A DNA stretch of 37,676 nucleotides, from assembly GCA_905234465.1 (NCBI GenBank), contig CAJOHU010000010.1, forward strand, positions 396 through 38,071, written 5' to 3'. The notes below the pieces were generated by a model. It was not told where the DNA came from, made no database searches, and saw only the letters and a program-made list of their open reading frames with translations. The stretch is from an uncultured Alphaproteobacteria bacterium. GTDB lineage: Bacteria > Pseudomonadota > Alphaproteobacteria > Rs-D84. Position numbers and translations under genes: made by a program. Positions 8,891-17,726 of this stretch are shown here, piece after piece. Within the stretch, counting starts at the first letter, position 1; each line of letters opens with the position of its first letter.

Positions 8891-9820
8891 ATGAAGATAT
8901 CAATTATTGGTGTTGGTTCGGTTGGTTCTGCAGTGGCAACGTCGGTCAAGAACACTGGACTGGTTCACGAAATTGTTTTATATGACCGCGATGGGGTGCG
9001 CGCGCGCGCCGCCGCCGAAGACCTTGGGCATGCGACTGCGTTCGGTTTTGATGTAAAAATTTCTGCGGCGAATAATTATCGCGGAATTCGCGGTTCGGAT
9101 ATAGTTATTATTTCAGCAGGTGCGAATCAGCGTCCGGGACAAACACGTACAGACCTGTTAGAAAATAATGCAAATGTTATTCGGGATATTGTGCCGCGTG
9201 TTATGGAAAATGTTGATCCAAAACGGGTGATTTTGATTCTGGTGACAAATCCATTGGATGTAATGGTGATGTTGGCGCAAAAACTTTCAAAATTACCACC
9301 TGCGCGTGTTATCGGAACCGGAACAATGTTGGATACGGCGCGGTTGCGTACTATATTGGCACGCGGGTTATCTGTGTCGCCTCAATCAATTCATTCTTAT
9401 GTACTTGGCGAGCATGGCGACAGCAGTGTTATAGATTGGTCTTCTATCACTGTTGGCGGGCTTTCATTGGAAGAATTTTGTCACCAGGCGCGAATTCAAA
9501 TGAACGCGACGATACGCGAAAATATTGAATATCATGTCCGCAATGCCGCATACGAAATTATTCGTGGACGTGGTGCAACATGGGATGGTATCGGCAGTGC
9601 AGTTTCTGATTTATTGCGATGCATCACAAACGATGAACACCGAATATTAACAGTGTCCATTGTTGCGGGTACTGGGGCGCACACATGCGCAATGTCTTTG
9701 CCGCGGGTTATTGGTGCAAATGGTGTGGTAATGACACTTACACCAAAAATGTCACCTGCTGAATCGACGGCACTGCGGCGCAGCGTGAAAATAATTCAGA
9801 AAAACTTTTCGCGCGTTTAG
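8891..9820 (+). CDS. ldh: L-lactate dehydrogenase (LDH/MDH family)
   Basis: GVGSVGSAVA Rossmann motif; SAGANQRPGQTRTDLL (Gln at the LDH/MDH specificity position); GEHGDSS catalytic His; start at 8891 after ggggaaaaatc. Confidence 0.88.
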   Translation: MKISIIGVGSVGSAVATSVKNTGLVHEIVLYDRDGVRARAAAEDLGHATAFGFDVKISAANNYRGIRGSDIVIISAGANQRPGQTRTDLLENNANVIRDIVPRVMENVDPKRVILILVTNPLDVMVMLAQKLSKLPPARVIGTGTMLDTARLRTILARGLSVSPQSIHSYVLGEHGDSSVIDWSSITVGGLSLEEFCHQARIQMNATIRENIEYHVRNAAYEIIRGRGATWDGIGSAVSDLLRCITNDEHRILTVSIVAGTGAHTCAMSLPRVIGANGVVMTLTPKMSPAESTALRRSVKIIQKNFSRV

Positions 9821-9906
9821 TGTCAGGGAAAACATACCCGCGCGTTGGCAAACATTCATATTTATGCACGCATATTTGCGTGCTATTTTATTTGCACAAG
9901 GGAATA

Positions 9907-10215
9907 ATGAATATGCCACAAGATATTGAATATGATGAATTAGAAAACGGCCGCGGTTTTTGGGCACATCGTGGAGATATGCAAATAGGCGAAATTAACA
10001 TCGCCATCGTTGGGGCAAATCGTTTAATAATTGAATCAACACGTGTTGATTCGGAATACGATAACACAGACGTTTGCAAAAATTTAGTGCGGTGTGTCGT
10101 AGAATTGGCGCGCGCTGGCGGACGCAAGATTTTGTGTCTGTGCCCGCGCGCACAATCTGTATTCAATCATTGCCCAGAATTTGATGATGTGCGTCTGATA
10201 CAAATGGCGCGTTAA
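9907..10215 (+). CDS. GNAT-like (YjdJ-type) N-acetyltransferase
   Basis: Short single-domain acetyltransferase pattern: GEINIAIVGANRLIIESTRVDSEYDNTDVCKNLVRCVVELARAGGRKILCLCPRAQSVFNHCPEFDD. Confidence 0.6.
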   Translation: MNMPQDIEYDELENGRGFWAHRGDMQIGEINIAIVGANRLIIESTRVDSEYDNTDVCKNLVRCVVELARAGGRKILCLCPRAQSVFNHCPEFDDVRLIQMAR

Positions 10216-10803
10216 TCACATATTCAAATTATCAACCACAAATTTCCAATCAATTAACCCATCAAGAAAAGTTTCAATAAAATCCGCGCGTCTGTTTTGA
10301 TAATCTAAATAATATGCGTGTTCCCATAAATCAAGTGTAAGCATCGGCGTTTTACCGTGTGCGATTGGTGTGTCTGCATCTTTTGTCGCGATAATTTCAA
10401 ATTTATCGTTATCGCGTATCAACCACACCCATCCCGAACCAAAAACATCATTCGCAACCGCGCGGAATTTTTCTTTGAATTCAGACGACCCGCCAAATGC
10501 ATCAGATATTACATCTGGGATTGCGGTATCACCGCCACGTCCAAGACAATTAAAAAAGAATTCGTGATTAAAGATTTGCGCGGCGTTGTTGAATATTTTT
10601 TGTGCATCAGAATCGCGCGATGAATTTATTATTATTTCACGCAAATCCATGTCTGAATATTTTGTATCTGCGATTAATTTATTCAGGTTCGCGATGTATC
10701 CGCCCAAGTGTTTATCATGATGCAACCGCACAGTTTCAACAGACATATACGGAACCAAATCTGTTTCACGAAAAGGTAATGGAAAATCGTTCAGGTTAAA
10801 CAT
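10216..10803 (-). CDS. sodB: Fe/Mn superoxide dismutase
   Basis: Metal ligands in HHDKHLGGYIANLN, NHEFFFNCL, LDLWEHAYYLDYQNRRADFIE. Confidence 0.92.
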   Translation of the reverse strand: MFNLNDFPLPFRETDLVPYMSVETVRLHHDKHLGGYIANLNKLIADTKYSDMDLREIIINSSRDSDAQKIFNNAAQIFNHEFFFNCLGRGGDTAIPDVISDAFGGSSEFKEKFRAVANDVFGSGWVWLIRDNDKFEIIATKDADTPIAHGKTPMLTLDLWEHAYYLDYQNRRADFIETFLDGLIDWKFVVDNLNM

Positions 10804-10939
10804 ATCTTTAACTCCTTTGCGGATATTTTATCCCATAAAAAATTTTCTGCCACAGGAAAAATAGTTTAATTTTTTGTAAAAACATCTTGCACAGGCGATA
10901 CCATTATTTCTATAATCTTAGTGAAGGAAAGGAGATTAA

Positions 10940-11527
10940 ATGAAAAAATTGTCTGTTTTGATTGGGTTTGTTGGCGCGCTGTTTATCGGTGGGGCGTATG
11001 CGGCGGATATAACAATTTATCATTCACCGTCATGTCCGCATTGTCACCATGCACGTGATTTTATTTCAAATAATTTAATTTACGAATATCCGAATTTAAA
11101 TGTGACATTGGTGAATGTTATGGAATCTGAAAATCGGGATATGTTTTTTGCTGCACTTGAAAAATGCGAATACAAATCTGGTGGTGTGCCGGTTTTGGTG
11201 ATTGGTGAAAAATGTTTCCAGGGATATGGTGATTCAATGGCAGATTCTATTCGCGCTGCGATAGAAGTTGATTTGTCGGACCAAGAAAAATCTGTGGCGG
11301 TGGAAAACAGACGGGCATTGGCGGCGGATGCAGATGCGTTCAAGAAATTACACGCTGACCGGATTGATGCTGTTGTTGAACGCAATGCCGGCGACATCAA
11401 TGGTGATGTGCAAAAAAAAAATAATTCAATAAGGTCATCAAATAAAACGTGGGTGTTTTATGTGATATTGGTTGTGTTGGTATTGGGCTTGGGTTTTGTG
11501 CTGACACGCGGCGGCAACAAAAAATAA
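10940..11527 (+). CDS. Membrane-anchored glutaredoxin/thioredoxin-fold protein
   Basis: Signal peptide; ITIYHSPSCPHCHHARDF (CPHC); GGVPVLVIGEKCFQGY cis-Pro region; C-terminal TM helix. Confidence 0.7.
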   Translation: MKKLSVLIGFVGALFIGGAYAADITIYHSPSCPHCHHARDFISNNLIYEYPNLNVTLVNVMESENRDMFFAALEKCEYKSGGVPVLVIGEKCFQGYGDSMADSIRAAIEVDLSDQEKSVAVENRRALAADADAFKKLHADRIDAVVERNAGDINGDVQKKNNSIRSSNKTWVFYVILVVLVLGLGFVLTRGGNKK

Positions 11528-11537
11528 CGGATAAAAG

Positions 11538-12284
11538 ATGTTTGATTTAACAACTCTTGATTATATTTATGTCGGCGTATTGTTGATATCTACTGTGTGG
11601 GCAACAATTCGTGGGGGAATATATGAAACAGTGGCGACACTATCATGGGTTGTTGCGGCGGTTGCGGCGCGGTTTTTATCGCCTATGTTGGATGGATGGT
11701 TGCAATCTTGGTTTGGTCTGGCAGAATCCACAGTCGGCACATTGGTCGCATCATATTTTATCGTGTTCTTTGTGATTTTGTTAATTGTCGGGTTCTTTAA
11801 TCAAAAACTGCGCGATAAAATTCAAGACAGCATAATGAATGTCACTGACCATACATTGGGCGTTATATTCGGAATTGTTCGCGGTGTGGTGATTATGGGG
11901 GTGGCATATTGGGTGGCACTGTGGTATTATTCTGATGCACCGCATATGCCGCGGTGGATAGAAGATGCGCGCACACGCCCAATTATGCAAATGACCGCGG
12001 TTAAATTAGACGAGTGGTTCATACCTGGCGAAGAAAACAAATTGCTGAAACGTGATGTTGCGGGCACGCACGAATCAAAAAAGATTTTTGATAATTTGAT
12101 AAATCCGCGTGTTGTTGATGATATTATTTCCCAAAAAGATAAAAAAGATGAACCACGTGTGAACGAAGAAACGGGATATAAGAATTCTGAACGCAGCGCA
12201 TTGGAAAATCAATTATTGCAAATTGAAACGGTTGCAAACGCGGTTGAGTCGCGGGAACAAGAACGCGCCAAGAATCAAGAATAA
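11538..12284 (+). CDS. cvpA: CvpA family membrane protein
   Basis: LDYIYVGVLLISTVWATIRGGIYETVATLSWVVAAVAARFLSP... and GVIFGIVRGVVIMGVAYW typical of CvpA. Confidence 0.85.
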   Translation: MFDLTTLDYIYVGVLLISTVWATIRGGIYETVATLSWVVAAVAARFLSPMLDGWLQSWFGLAESTVGTLVASYFIVFFVILLIVGFFNQKLRDKIQDSIMNVTDHTLGVIFGIVRGVVIMGVAYWVALWYYSDAPHMPRWIEDARTRPIMQMTAVKLDEWFIPGEENKLLKRDVAGTHESKKIFDNLINPRVVDDIISQKDKKDEPRVNEETGYKNSERSALENQLLQIETVANAVESREQERAKNQE

Positions 12285-12291
12285 AAAACAA

Positions 12292-12320
12292 AACGGAATC
12301 AAAAGATTCCGTTTTTTTTG
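12292..12320 (+). terminator. Rho-independent terminator after cvpA
   Basis: aaacggaatcaaaagattccgtttttttt. Confidence 0.8.
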
Positions 12321-12324
12321 TTAT

Positions 12325-12353
12325 TTGATTTTTTTCATTTTTTGATGTATTAT
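12325..12353 (+). promoter_or_regulatory. Promoter of structured RNA A
   Basis: TTGATT (12325-12330), 17-nt spacer, TATTAT (12348-12353). Confidence 0.6.
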
Positions 12354-12359
12354 AAACAG

Positions 12360-12536
12360 TGACAAGGCGATGCTTTGTTGGGTGTCAGAACCCATGGTAA
12401 TACTCGGTGTCCGCGGGGACATAAAACACCTCCAGCCGCGTGGGTTGGAGGGCGGCGAATATATTGAATAAGCCCACTATTTTCCGAGTATTATAGTTCT
12501 GAACCTCCAACCACTTGCTTTGTCGGGTGGTTTTTT
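12360..12536 (+). ncRNA. Structured RNA copy A (candidate new family; leader or independent sRNA)
   Basis: Closing stem TAATACTCGG (12398-12407)/CCGAGTATTA (12484-12493); hairpins TGTCC-GCGG-GGACA, CTCCAGCC-GCGTG-GGTTGGAG and GGC-GAATATATTGAATAA-GCC; terminator AACCAC...GTGGTTTTTT; paralogous to copy B. Confidence 0.75.
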
Positions 12537-12553
12537 ATACCAAGGAGGAATTT

Positions 12554-13258
12554 ATGAAGATTTTTCTTGTGTTTATATCATTGTTGTTATCTTTGCCATG
12601 TATGGTATACGCCGCTGAGCAAACAAATCAGCCCTCAGAACAAGATATCGCTGCGGCCGCACAACAAAAATTGGAAGATGCGCGCGAAAAACAAAATTCT
12701 TTGGGTAATCGCTTGGTTAATGCCGGGGCATCTGCGGCAACGGGGTATGGGGCACGAATGGTCGCAACCGCGATGGCAGAACAGTCGGCAGATGCCAAAG
12801 CTGAATCTGATATGCGTGAATGGATTGACACAATGAAATGCGAATATGGTGACGGTCAAGTATTTAATGTTGGCACCGAAACCATTTATTTGCCGGGCGG
12901 CGATGAAATATCAGAATATGCCAAAGAATATAAATACTTAGCAGAAAAATTGAAAAAAACCAAAGCGGCATTGGGGTTAAAACCCGGCATTGAATCTGAA
13001 ACAATTTATGACCGCGCCGATTATGATTTATATTCATATAACCCCGCGGAACACCAAAGCAGTGGTAATGTATCTGTATCACGTGCATTAATGGACAGCA
13101 CCAGTGAAGACGCAATCGCATGGGCAGAACAAAAACAAGAATCTGAACAAGATAAAAACTGGGGTTTGGGTATCACCGCAATAGGCGTTTTTGGCGGTGC
13201 CGCAACAAACATTATTATTAATAACAAAGACAACAAAAATGATGATTCTGAAAAATAA
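12554..13258 (+). CDS. Secreted hypothetical protein with C-terminal Gly-rich hydrophobic segment
   Basis: RBS aaggagg; signal peptide MKIFLVFISLLLSLPCMVYA; NWGLGITAIGVFGGAATNIIINNK. Confidence 0.7.
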   Translation: MKIFLVFISLLLSLPCMVYAAEQTNQPSEQDIAAAAQQKLEDAREKQNSLGNRLVNAGASAATGYGARMVATAMAEQSADAKAESDMREWIDTMKCEYGDGQVFNVGTETIYLPGGDEISEYAKEYKYLAEKLKKTKAALGLKPGIESETIYDRADYDLYSYNPAEHQSSGNVSVSRALMDSTSEDAIAWAEQKQESEQDKNWGLGITAIGVFGGAATNIIINNKDNKNDDSEK

Positions 13259-13287
13259 AACATCTGCGGATGCGCCGCAGAAAATCC

Positions 13288-13363
13288 TGGTGCCGGTTAT
13301 CGGACTTGAACCAATGACCTACTGATTACAAATCAGCCGCTCTACCAACTGAGCTAAACCGGC
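13288..13363 (-). tRNA. tRNA-Thr (anticodon TGT)
   Basis: Minus-strand cloverleaf gccggtttagctcagttggtagagcggctgatttgtaatcagtaggtcattggttcaagtccgataaccggcacca. Confidence 0.93.
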
Positions 13364-13467
13364 AACACCGTGTAATTATACATATCCGCATTACATATGC
13401 AAGCAAAATTTTCTGATTTTTTAAAATAAACCTTGAAAATGCGACATAGTAGGATAACATAGAAAAC

Positions 13468-14712
13468 ATGATTAAATTACCAGAGCTTTTGGCGCCGGCG
13501 GGAACGCTGGATGCTTTTAAGACCGCGATTTTATACGGTGCAGATGCAATTTATGCCGGCCTGCCGGGGTTTTCTATGCGTGCACGCGCAAAAATAACAA
13601 CCGAAGAAGTGAAAACAGGCATAGAATTGGCACATAATGCCGGAAAAAAAGTTTATCTGGCGTTCAATCTGTTCGCACATGATACAGAATATGCAAATAT
13701 GCCGCGTGTGTCGGAAACAATTCGTTATCTGAATCCGGACGCACTGATTATATCTGACCCGGGGGTACTGATGTGGGTACGCAAGAATCATCCCGATATA
13801 CCGATTCATATTTCAACCCAGGCAAATATATGTTCCGCCGAATCTGTTAAATTTTGGCAGAATGCGGGCGCATCGCTGTGCGTTTTGGCGCGCGAAGTCT
13901 CACACCAAGAATTCATATCTATTCGCCGTGCATGCCCAGATATAAAATTGGAAATATTCGTTCATGGGGCAATGTGTATGGCGTATTCTGGGCGATGCCT
14001 GCTGTCTAATTTTATCACAGGGCGACCGGCAAATCGTGGGGCGTGCGCGCAACTGTGCCGGTGGAAATATGATGTTATTTTGCGCGAAGTTGAATCGGGT
14101 ATTGAAATGCCAATCACCGAAGATGAACACGGCGCATATATCATGAATTCCAAAGATTTGTGTTTAATGCCGCGTATCGCCGAAGTTTTAGAATCGGGTC
14201 CCGATTCATTAAAGATTGAAGGTCGTAATCGCAGTGAATACTATGTTGGGTCCGTGGTTCATGCATACAGGTGTGCGATGGATGCGTATGCGCGCGCGCC
14301 AGAAAATTTTGACCCGTCACGATATATGGAAATGTTGAATGTTTTAGAATCGCGCGGGTATACGACGGCATTCTTTGATGGTCCGGTGCCGCCTGATGCA
14401 CATAAATATGATTCTGGGCGGTCTGTATCAGAATACCATGCCGCCGGTGTCGTGACAGAAATTGGCGATGATTATATTACAATGGAATTACGCAACGAGA
14501 TAAAAACCGGCGATAAAATCACATTTGTTTTACCGGGCACGTCCGATAAATTTACGGTTAAAATCAAAAATGTTATAAATGCGACAAATTCCATGCCGCA
14601 ACCAAAAATGTCTGCGGGGCAACATAATGCAATAAAAATTCCGCGGGAATGGATTCCGGCGGAATGTTTTAATAAAATATCACCATTGGTATTGGCGTAT
14701 AAGCATAAATAG
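13468..14712 (+). CDS. trhP: Peptidase U32 family protein (TrhP/YegQ-like)
   Basis: PELLAPAGTLDAFKTAILYGADAIYAGL; HISTQANICSAESVKFWQNAGASLCVLAREVS; EIFVHGAMCMAYSGRCLLSNF..RPANRGACAQLCRWKY; DLCLMPRIAEVLESGPDSLKIEGRNRSEYY. Confidence 0.9.
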   Translation: MIKLPELLAPAGTLDAFKTAILYGADAIYAGLPGFSMRARAKITTEEVKTGIELAHNAGKKVYLAFNLFAHDTEYANMPRVSETIRYLNPDALIISDPGVLMWVRKNHPDIPIHISTQANICSAESVKFWQNAGASLCVLAREVSHQEFISIRRACPDIKLEIFVHGAMCMAYSGRCLLSNFITGRPANRGACAQLCRWKYDVILREVESGIEMPITEDEHGAYIMNSKDLCLMPRIAEVLESGPDSLKIEGRNRSEYYVGSVVHAYRCAMDAYARAPENFDPSRYMEMLNVLESRGYTTAFFDGPVPPDAHKYDSGRSVSEYHAAGVVTEIGDDYITMELRNEIKTGDKITFVLPGTSDKFTVKIKNVINATNSMPQPKMSAGQHNAIKIPREWIPAECFNKISPLVLAYKHK

Positions 14713-14714
14713 AT

Positions 14715-15248
14715 TTATTTGCCGCGCCATTTTTTTTGAAAGATAAACTTTCTGTACGCGCGTTCAAAAGACCGTGGGTCATTTTCTAAATCTACACCTT
14801 GGTTTTCTGGTTGCATATCCAACCATTCATAGAACCCTTTGGGAAAGCCCGCTGTTTTATGCGGTAATTGTATACTGTCACCAACCGCAGACAGCAATGT
14901 TTCTTGAAAATGTTTTATTTCAATTCGTAAATTTTCGGACACATTGGCAATGTTTGATTCTGCGACATCTATAACAGAATCTTTTTTATCATCTGTCATC
15001 ATCTTTTTCGTTTGTGTCTTGCGATGTTCATTATAGAATTTCATTAAATAACTTATTGCTTGGTTTGGTTTGCCCGATTTCTGGGCTTCCAGTATAGAAT
15101 ATATTTCTAGCAACGCATTGTACCAAGATTTTCCCAATGTTAAATGTTGTGATTGATACTTTTTGACCAATGCATCATACAAAGACATATACGCGCGCGC
15201 CAATTTTTCTTTAACATCATTATCAAGTTCAGTAATTTGTTTTGTCAT
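14715..15248 (-). CDS. Hypothetical protein
   Basis: ORF with start at MTKQITELDNDVKEKL and upstream GA-rich RBS. Confidence 0.55.
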   Translation of the reverse strand: MTKQITELDNDVKEKLARAYMSLYDALVKKYQSQHLTLGKSWYNALLEIYSILEAQKSGKPNQAISYLMKFYNEHRKTQTKKMMTDDKKDSVIDVAESNIANVSENLRIEIKHFQETLLSAVGDSIQLPHKTAGFPKGFYEWLDMQPENQGVDLENDPRSFERAYRKFIFQKKWRGK

Positions 15249-15474
15249 GGCACCACCTCTATTTAGGCATTCCAACACACCTACAATGTTATAATAAAAA
15301 CGGTTTTTTTGTCAAGTGTTTATATTTATGCACATTTTTGTTTTGACTTTATTCCGATGTTGGGGCATTATGCTATGGTCGTATTCCTAAGAAAGGGCAG
15401 TTTATTATCGGGATGCGACACCAATCTTGCCAATAATGGGGGTTGGTAGGAAACAAAAAACATAAGGATGATTT

Positions 15475-16479
15475 ATGAAAAAAATTCTAAATATTGCTGT
15501 GGCGACTGCGGCATTTGCGACGTCTGCTGTGGCGGCAAACATGGAAAATCCGTTGTATTTGCCATCATCGGGTGATGTATATTCAAAAACATCTATTGGT
15601 TTGATGTACAAAATTACGGATTCTACTGATAACCAAATATTGCGTCATCATAACGGTCATGCAGAATTTCCTATTTGGCGTCCGGTTCAAGAATTGGGTA
15701 TTGGTATCACTGACCGGTGGGCGGTTCACGGTGTTGTTGGGTACACATATGATCACGATGTTAAACGCAAAGGATTCCACCTTGGACGTTTAGGTTCAAC
15801 ATATCGCGTAATTGATTCTTTGGATGGTTATGTGTGGGATATCTATGGCGATTTGCATATGGGTGGAATTGAAAAAATGCGTGGTTCGTTAAGTATGGTG
15901 GAACCTGGAAAATTTGTTTTCAATTATGACAATTATTCAAATGGTCGTTGGGGCGCCCATCTTGGGACCAGGTTTGGTCGCAGATGGTCAAATTTAACAA
16001 CCAGTGCATTTGTTGAAGTATTGCGTACATGGGGCAACCATAACAACGAAATCGGTGTTGCAGCATTAAGACCGTTGTTGGGTGCGGCTGGCGCATTATT
16101 GCCGGATAAATTGTCGGTTGATATTAAATCTACATGGGAAGTTAATGCTGGTGCCAATGCGTTCTATCAAATGACAGACCGTTGGTCTGGTGGATTGGCG
16201 TTCCAATATAAGTATCACGCAACAAATGGTTTGGACAGTGTTCATTCTTATTTGGCGGCGCCACTTCAGACACCAATCAACAATATGCTTGAACAATACA
16301 AAGATATGGAAGATCACTTTAACGAATACGCACTGACCTTTACATTGGCGTACCAGTTGCGTGATTGGGCGCAGGTTGCGTGGTATATAGAAGACACATA
16401 TGATACTGGTGCACGCCTGTCGGCGAACACAACCGATTTAAAGGTTGAAACAGGTTTCCGTTTGAACTTTGTGTTCTAG
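15475..16479 (+). CDS. Outer-membrane beta-barrel-like protein
   Basis: Signal peptide; alternating amphipathic strands; C-terminal ...ETGFRLNFVF terminal aromatic. Confidence 0.7.
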   Translation: MKKILNIAVATAAFATSAVAANMENPLYLPSSGDVYSKTSIGLMYKITDSTDNQILRHHNGHAEFPIWRPVQELGIGITDRWAVHGVVGYTYDHDVKRKGFHLGRLGSTYRVIDSLDGYVWDIYGDLHMGGIEKMRGSLSMVEPGKFVFNYDNYSNGRWGAHLGTRFGRRWSNLTTSAFVEVLRTWGNHNNEIGVAALRPLLGAAGALLPDKLSVDIKSTWEVNAGANAFYQMTDRWSGGLAFQYKYHATNGLDSVHSYLAAPLQTPINNMLEQYKDMEDHFNEYALTFTLAYQLRDWAQVAWYIEDTYDTGARLSANTTDLKVETGFRLNFVF

Positions 16480-16496
16480 TATTATTATACAAAACT

Positions 16497-16528
16497 GCTA
16501 ACGGGTCCGTTTGGACCCGTTTTGTATT
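16497..16528 (+). terminator. Rho-independent terminator
   Basis: taacgggtccgtttggacccgttttgt. Confidence 0.75.
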
Positions 16529-16587
16529 AAACACTTTTTTTAATGCTTTTTTTATGATATAATGTTCCAAGAAAGGATTTAAAAAGC

Positions 16588-17697
16588 ATGAAAAAGATTG
16601 GATTATCTGCCGCTTTTGTCGGGTTTTCGGTTGCTGTGGTGGGCGCGGCGTCTGCGGCGTACCCCGTGTATCAGCAACAATATCAACAACAATATACACG
16701 TGATGCGAACTATGTGCGGCCTGGCGTGGTTCAATTACCCGCAACGAACAGCACGGTTTTAACTGTGAATTCTGCGGTGGCGGCGCAGCCGACGCGAATT
16801 ACTGGGACTTTGCCACGTGTTGGTGCAGCGGCAACCGCCGCAGGTCGCCAGTATTATCAACCGGCAGATTATGACCGTTTGGCGGACAGCGGTCTGTACG
16901 TTGGTATTTCTGCGGCATACGCCGCCAGCATATCTGGCAGTATGCACGCCGATTATTCCGGCGAACAAGATGCATATGTTGTCCCGGGTGCATTCGCAGA
17001 TGCAGATTTTGAAACGGACACCGTGATACCGTTGCAGGTATCTGTTGGTGCGGCATTAAACAATGATTTTCGTGTAGATTTTTCGTATACGCGGTACAGT
17101 GGACTTAGTTATCCTAATAATGTTTACACATTTAACGAAGAAACTGGTGCCGCGGACATTCTTACATCCGTAGAAGGTGGTGCGATAACCGCCAACACAA
17201 CCATGTTGAATTTATACTATAACCTTGATTCTTATACAGGTTATTTGGCGGGTGGTTCTTTGCGTCCATATCTTGGTGTTGGTGTTGGTATGTCTTTGAA
17301 TACGATTGCAGACTATGTTGTATACGACGGCACGTATTACAGAATTATTCAAGATTTAAGTACAACAATTAATAACGCGGGAAAATTGACCGGTATTTCT
17401 GATGTGTACGCATACCATAATGGTGGCACAAATGAACAGTTGGCGTTCATGGTTGAAGGTGGTATAACAACAGACCTTGGCGGTGGAATTAAGATGGATT
17501 TCTTTGCGCGTTATGCGAACCTTGGGCGTGTCAAGACATCGGGCAGTATCGTTTTGTCACAGACAGAATGGTTGTCTGATGGATACGGTAACGAAGTTCA
17601 GGCAGATTATGACAGTGTATTTCACTATACAAACTGGTATGAAAGTGGTCGTCTGTCTATGATTGATATAGGCGCGCGTTTAAGATTACAGTTCTGA
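16588..17697 (+). CDS. Outer-membrane beta-barrel protein (surface-antigen-like)
   Basis: Signal peptide; YVGISAAYAASISG...; SVGAALNNDFRVDFSYTRYS; GVGVGMSLNTI; C-terminal IDIGARLRLQF. Confidence 0.75.
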   Translation: MKKIGLSAAFVGFSVAVVGAASAAYPVYQQQYQQQYTRDANYVRPGVVQLPATNSTVLTVNSAVAAQPTRITGTLPRVGAAATAAGRQYYQPADYDRLADSGLYVGISAAYAASISGSMHADYSGEQDAYVVPGAFADADFETDTVIPLQVSVGAALNNDFRVDFSYTRYSGLSYPNNVYTFNEETGAADILTSVEGGAITANTTMLNLYYNLDSYTGYLAGGSLRPYLGVGVGMSLNTIADYVVYDGTYYRIIQDLSTTINNAGKLTGISDVYAYHNGGTNEQLAFMVEGGITTDLGGGIKMDFFARYANLGRVKTSGSIVLSQTEWLSDGYGNEVQADYDSVFHYTNWYESGRLSMIDIGARLRLQF

Positions 17698-17726
17698 TTT
17701 TCGTGACTGCAAATCGGGGGATACGG

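Noticed and set aside
12360-12536. RNA A as 6S RNA, T-box, RNase P, SRP RNA or tmRNA
   Set aside because: Lacks the 6S single-bubble architecture, the T-box sequence and specifier loop, RNase P P4 motifs, the SRP GGAAG-type loop and a tRNA-like domain. Judged by eye; Rfam should confirm.
16340-16744. 134-aa minus-strand ORF over the gene boundary
   Set aside because: Overlaps two well-supported plus-strand genes and their terminator; no domain signal.
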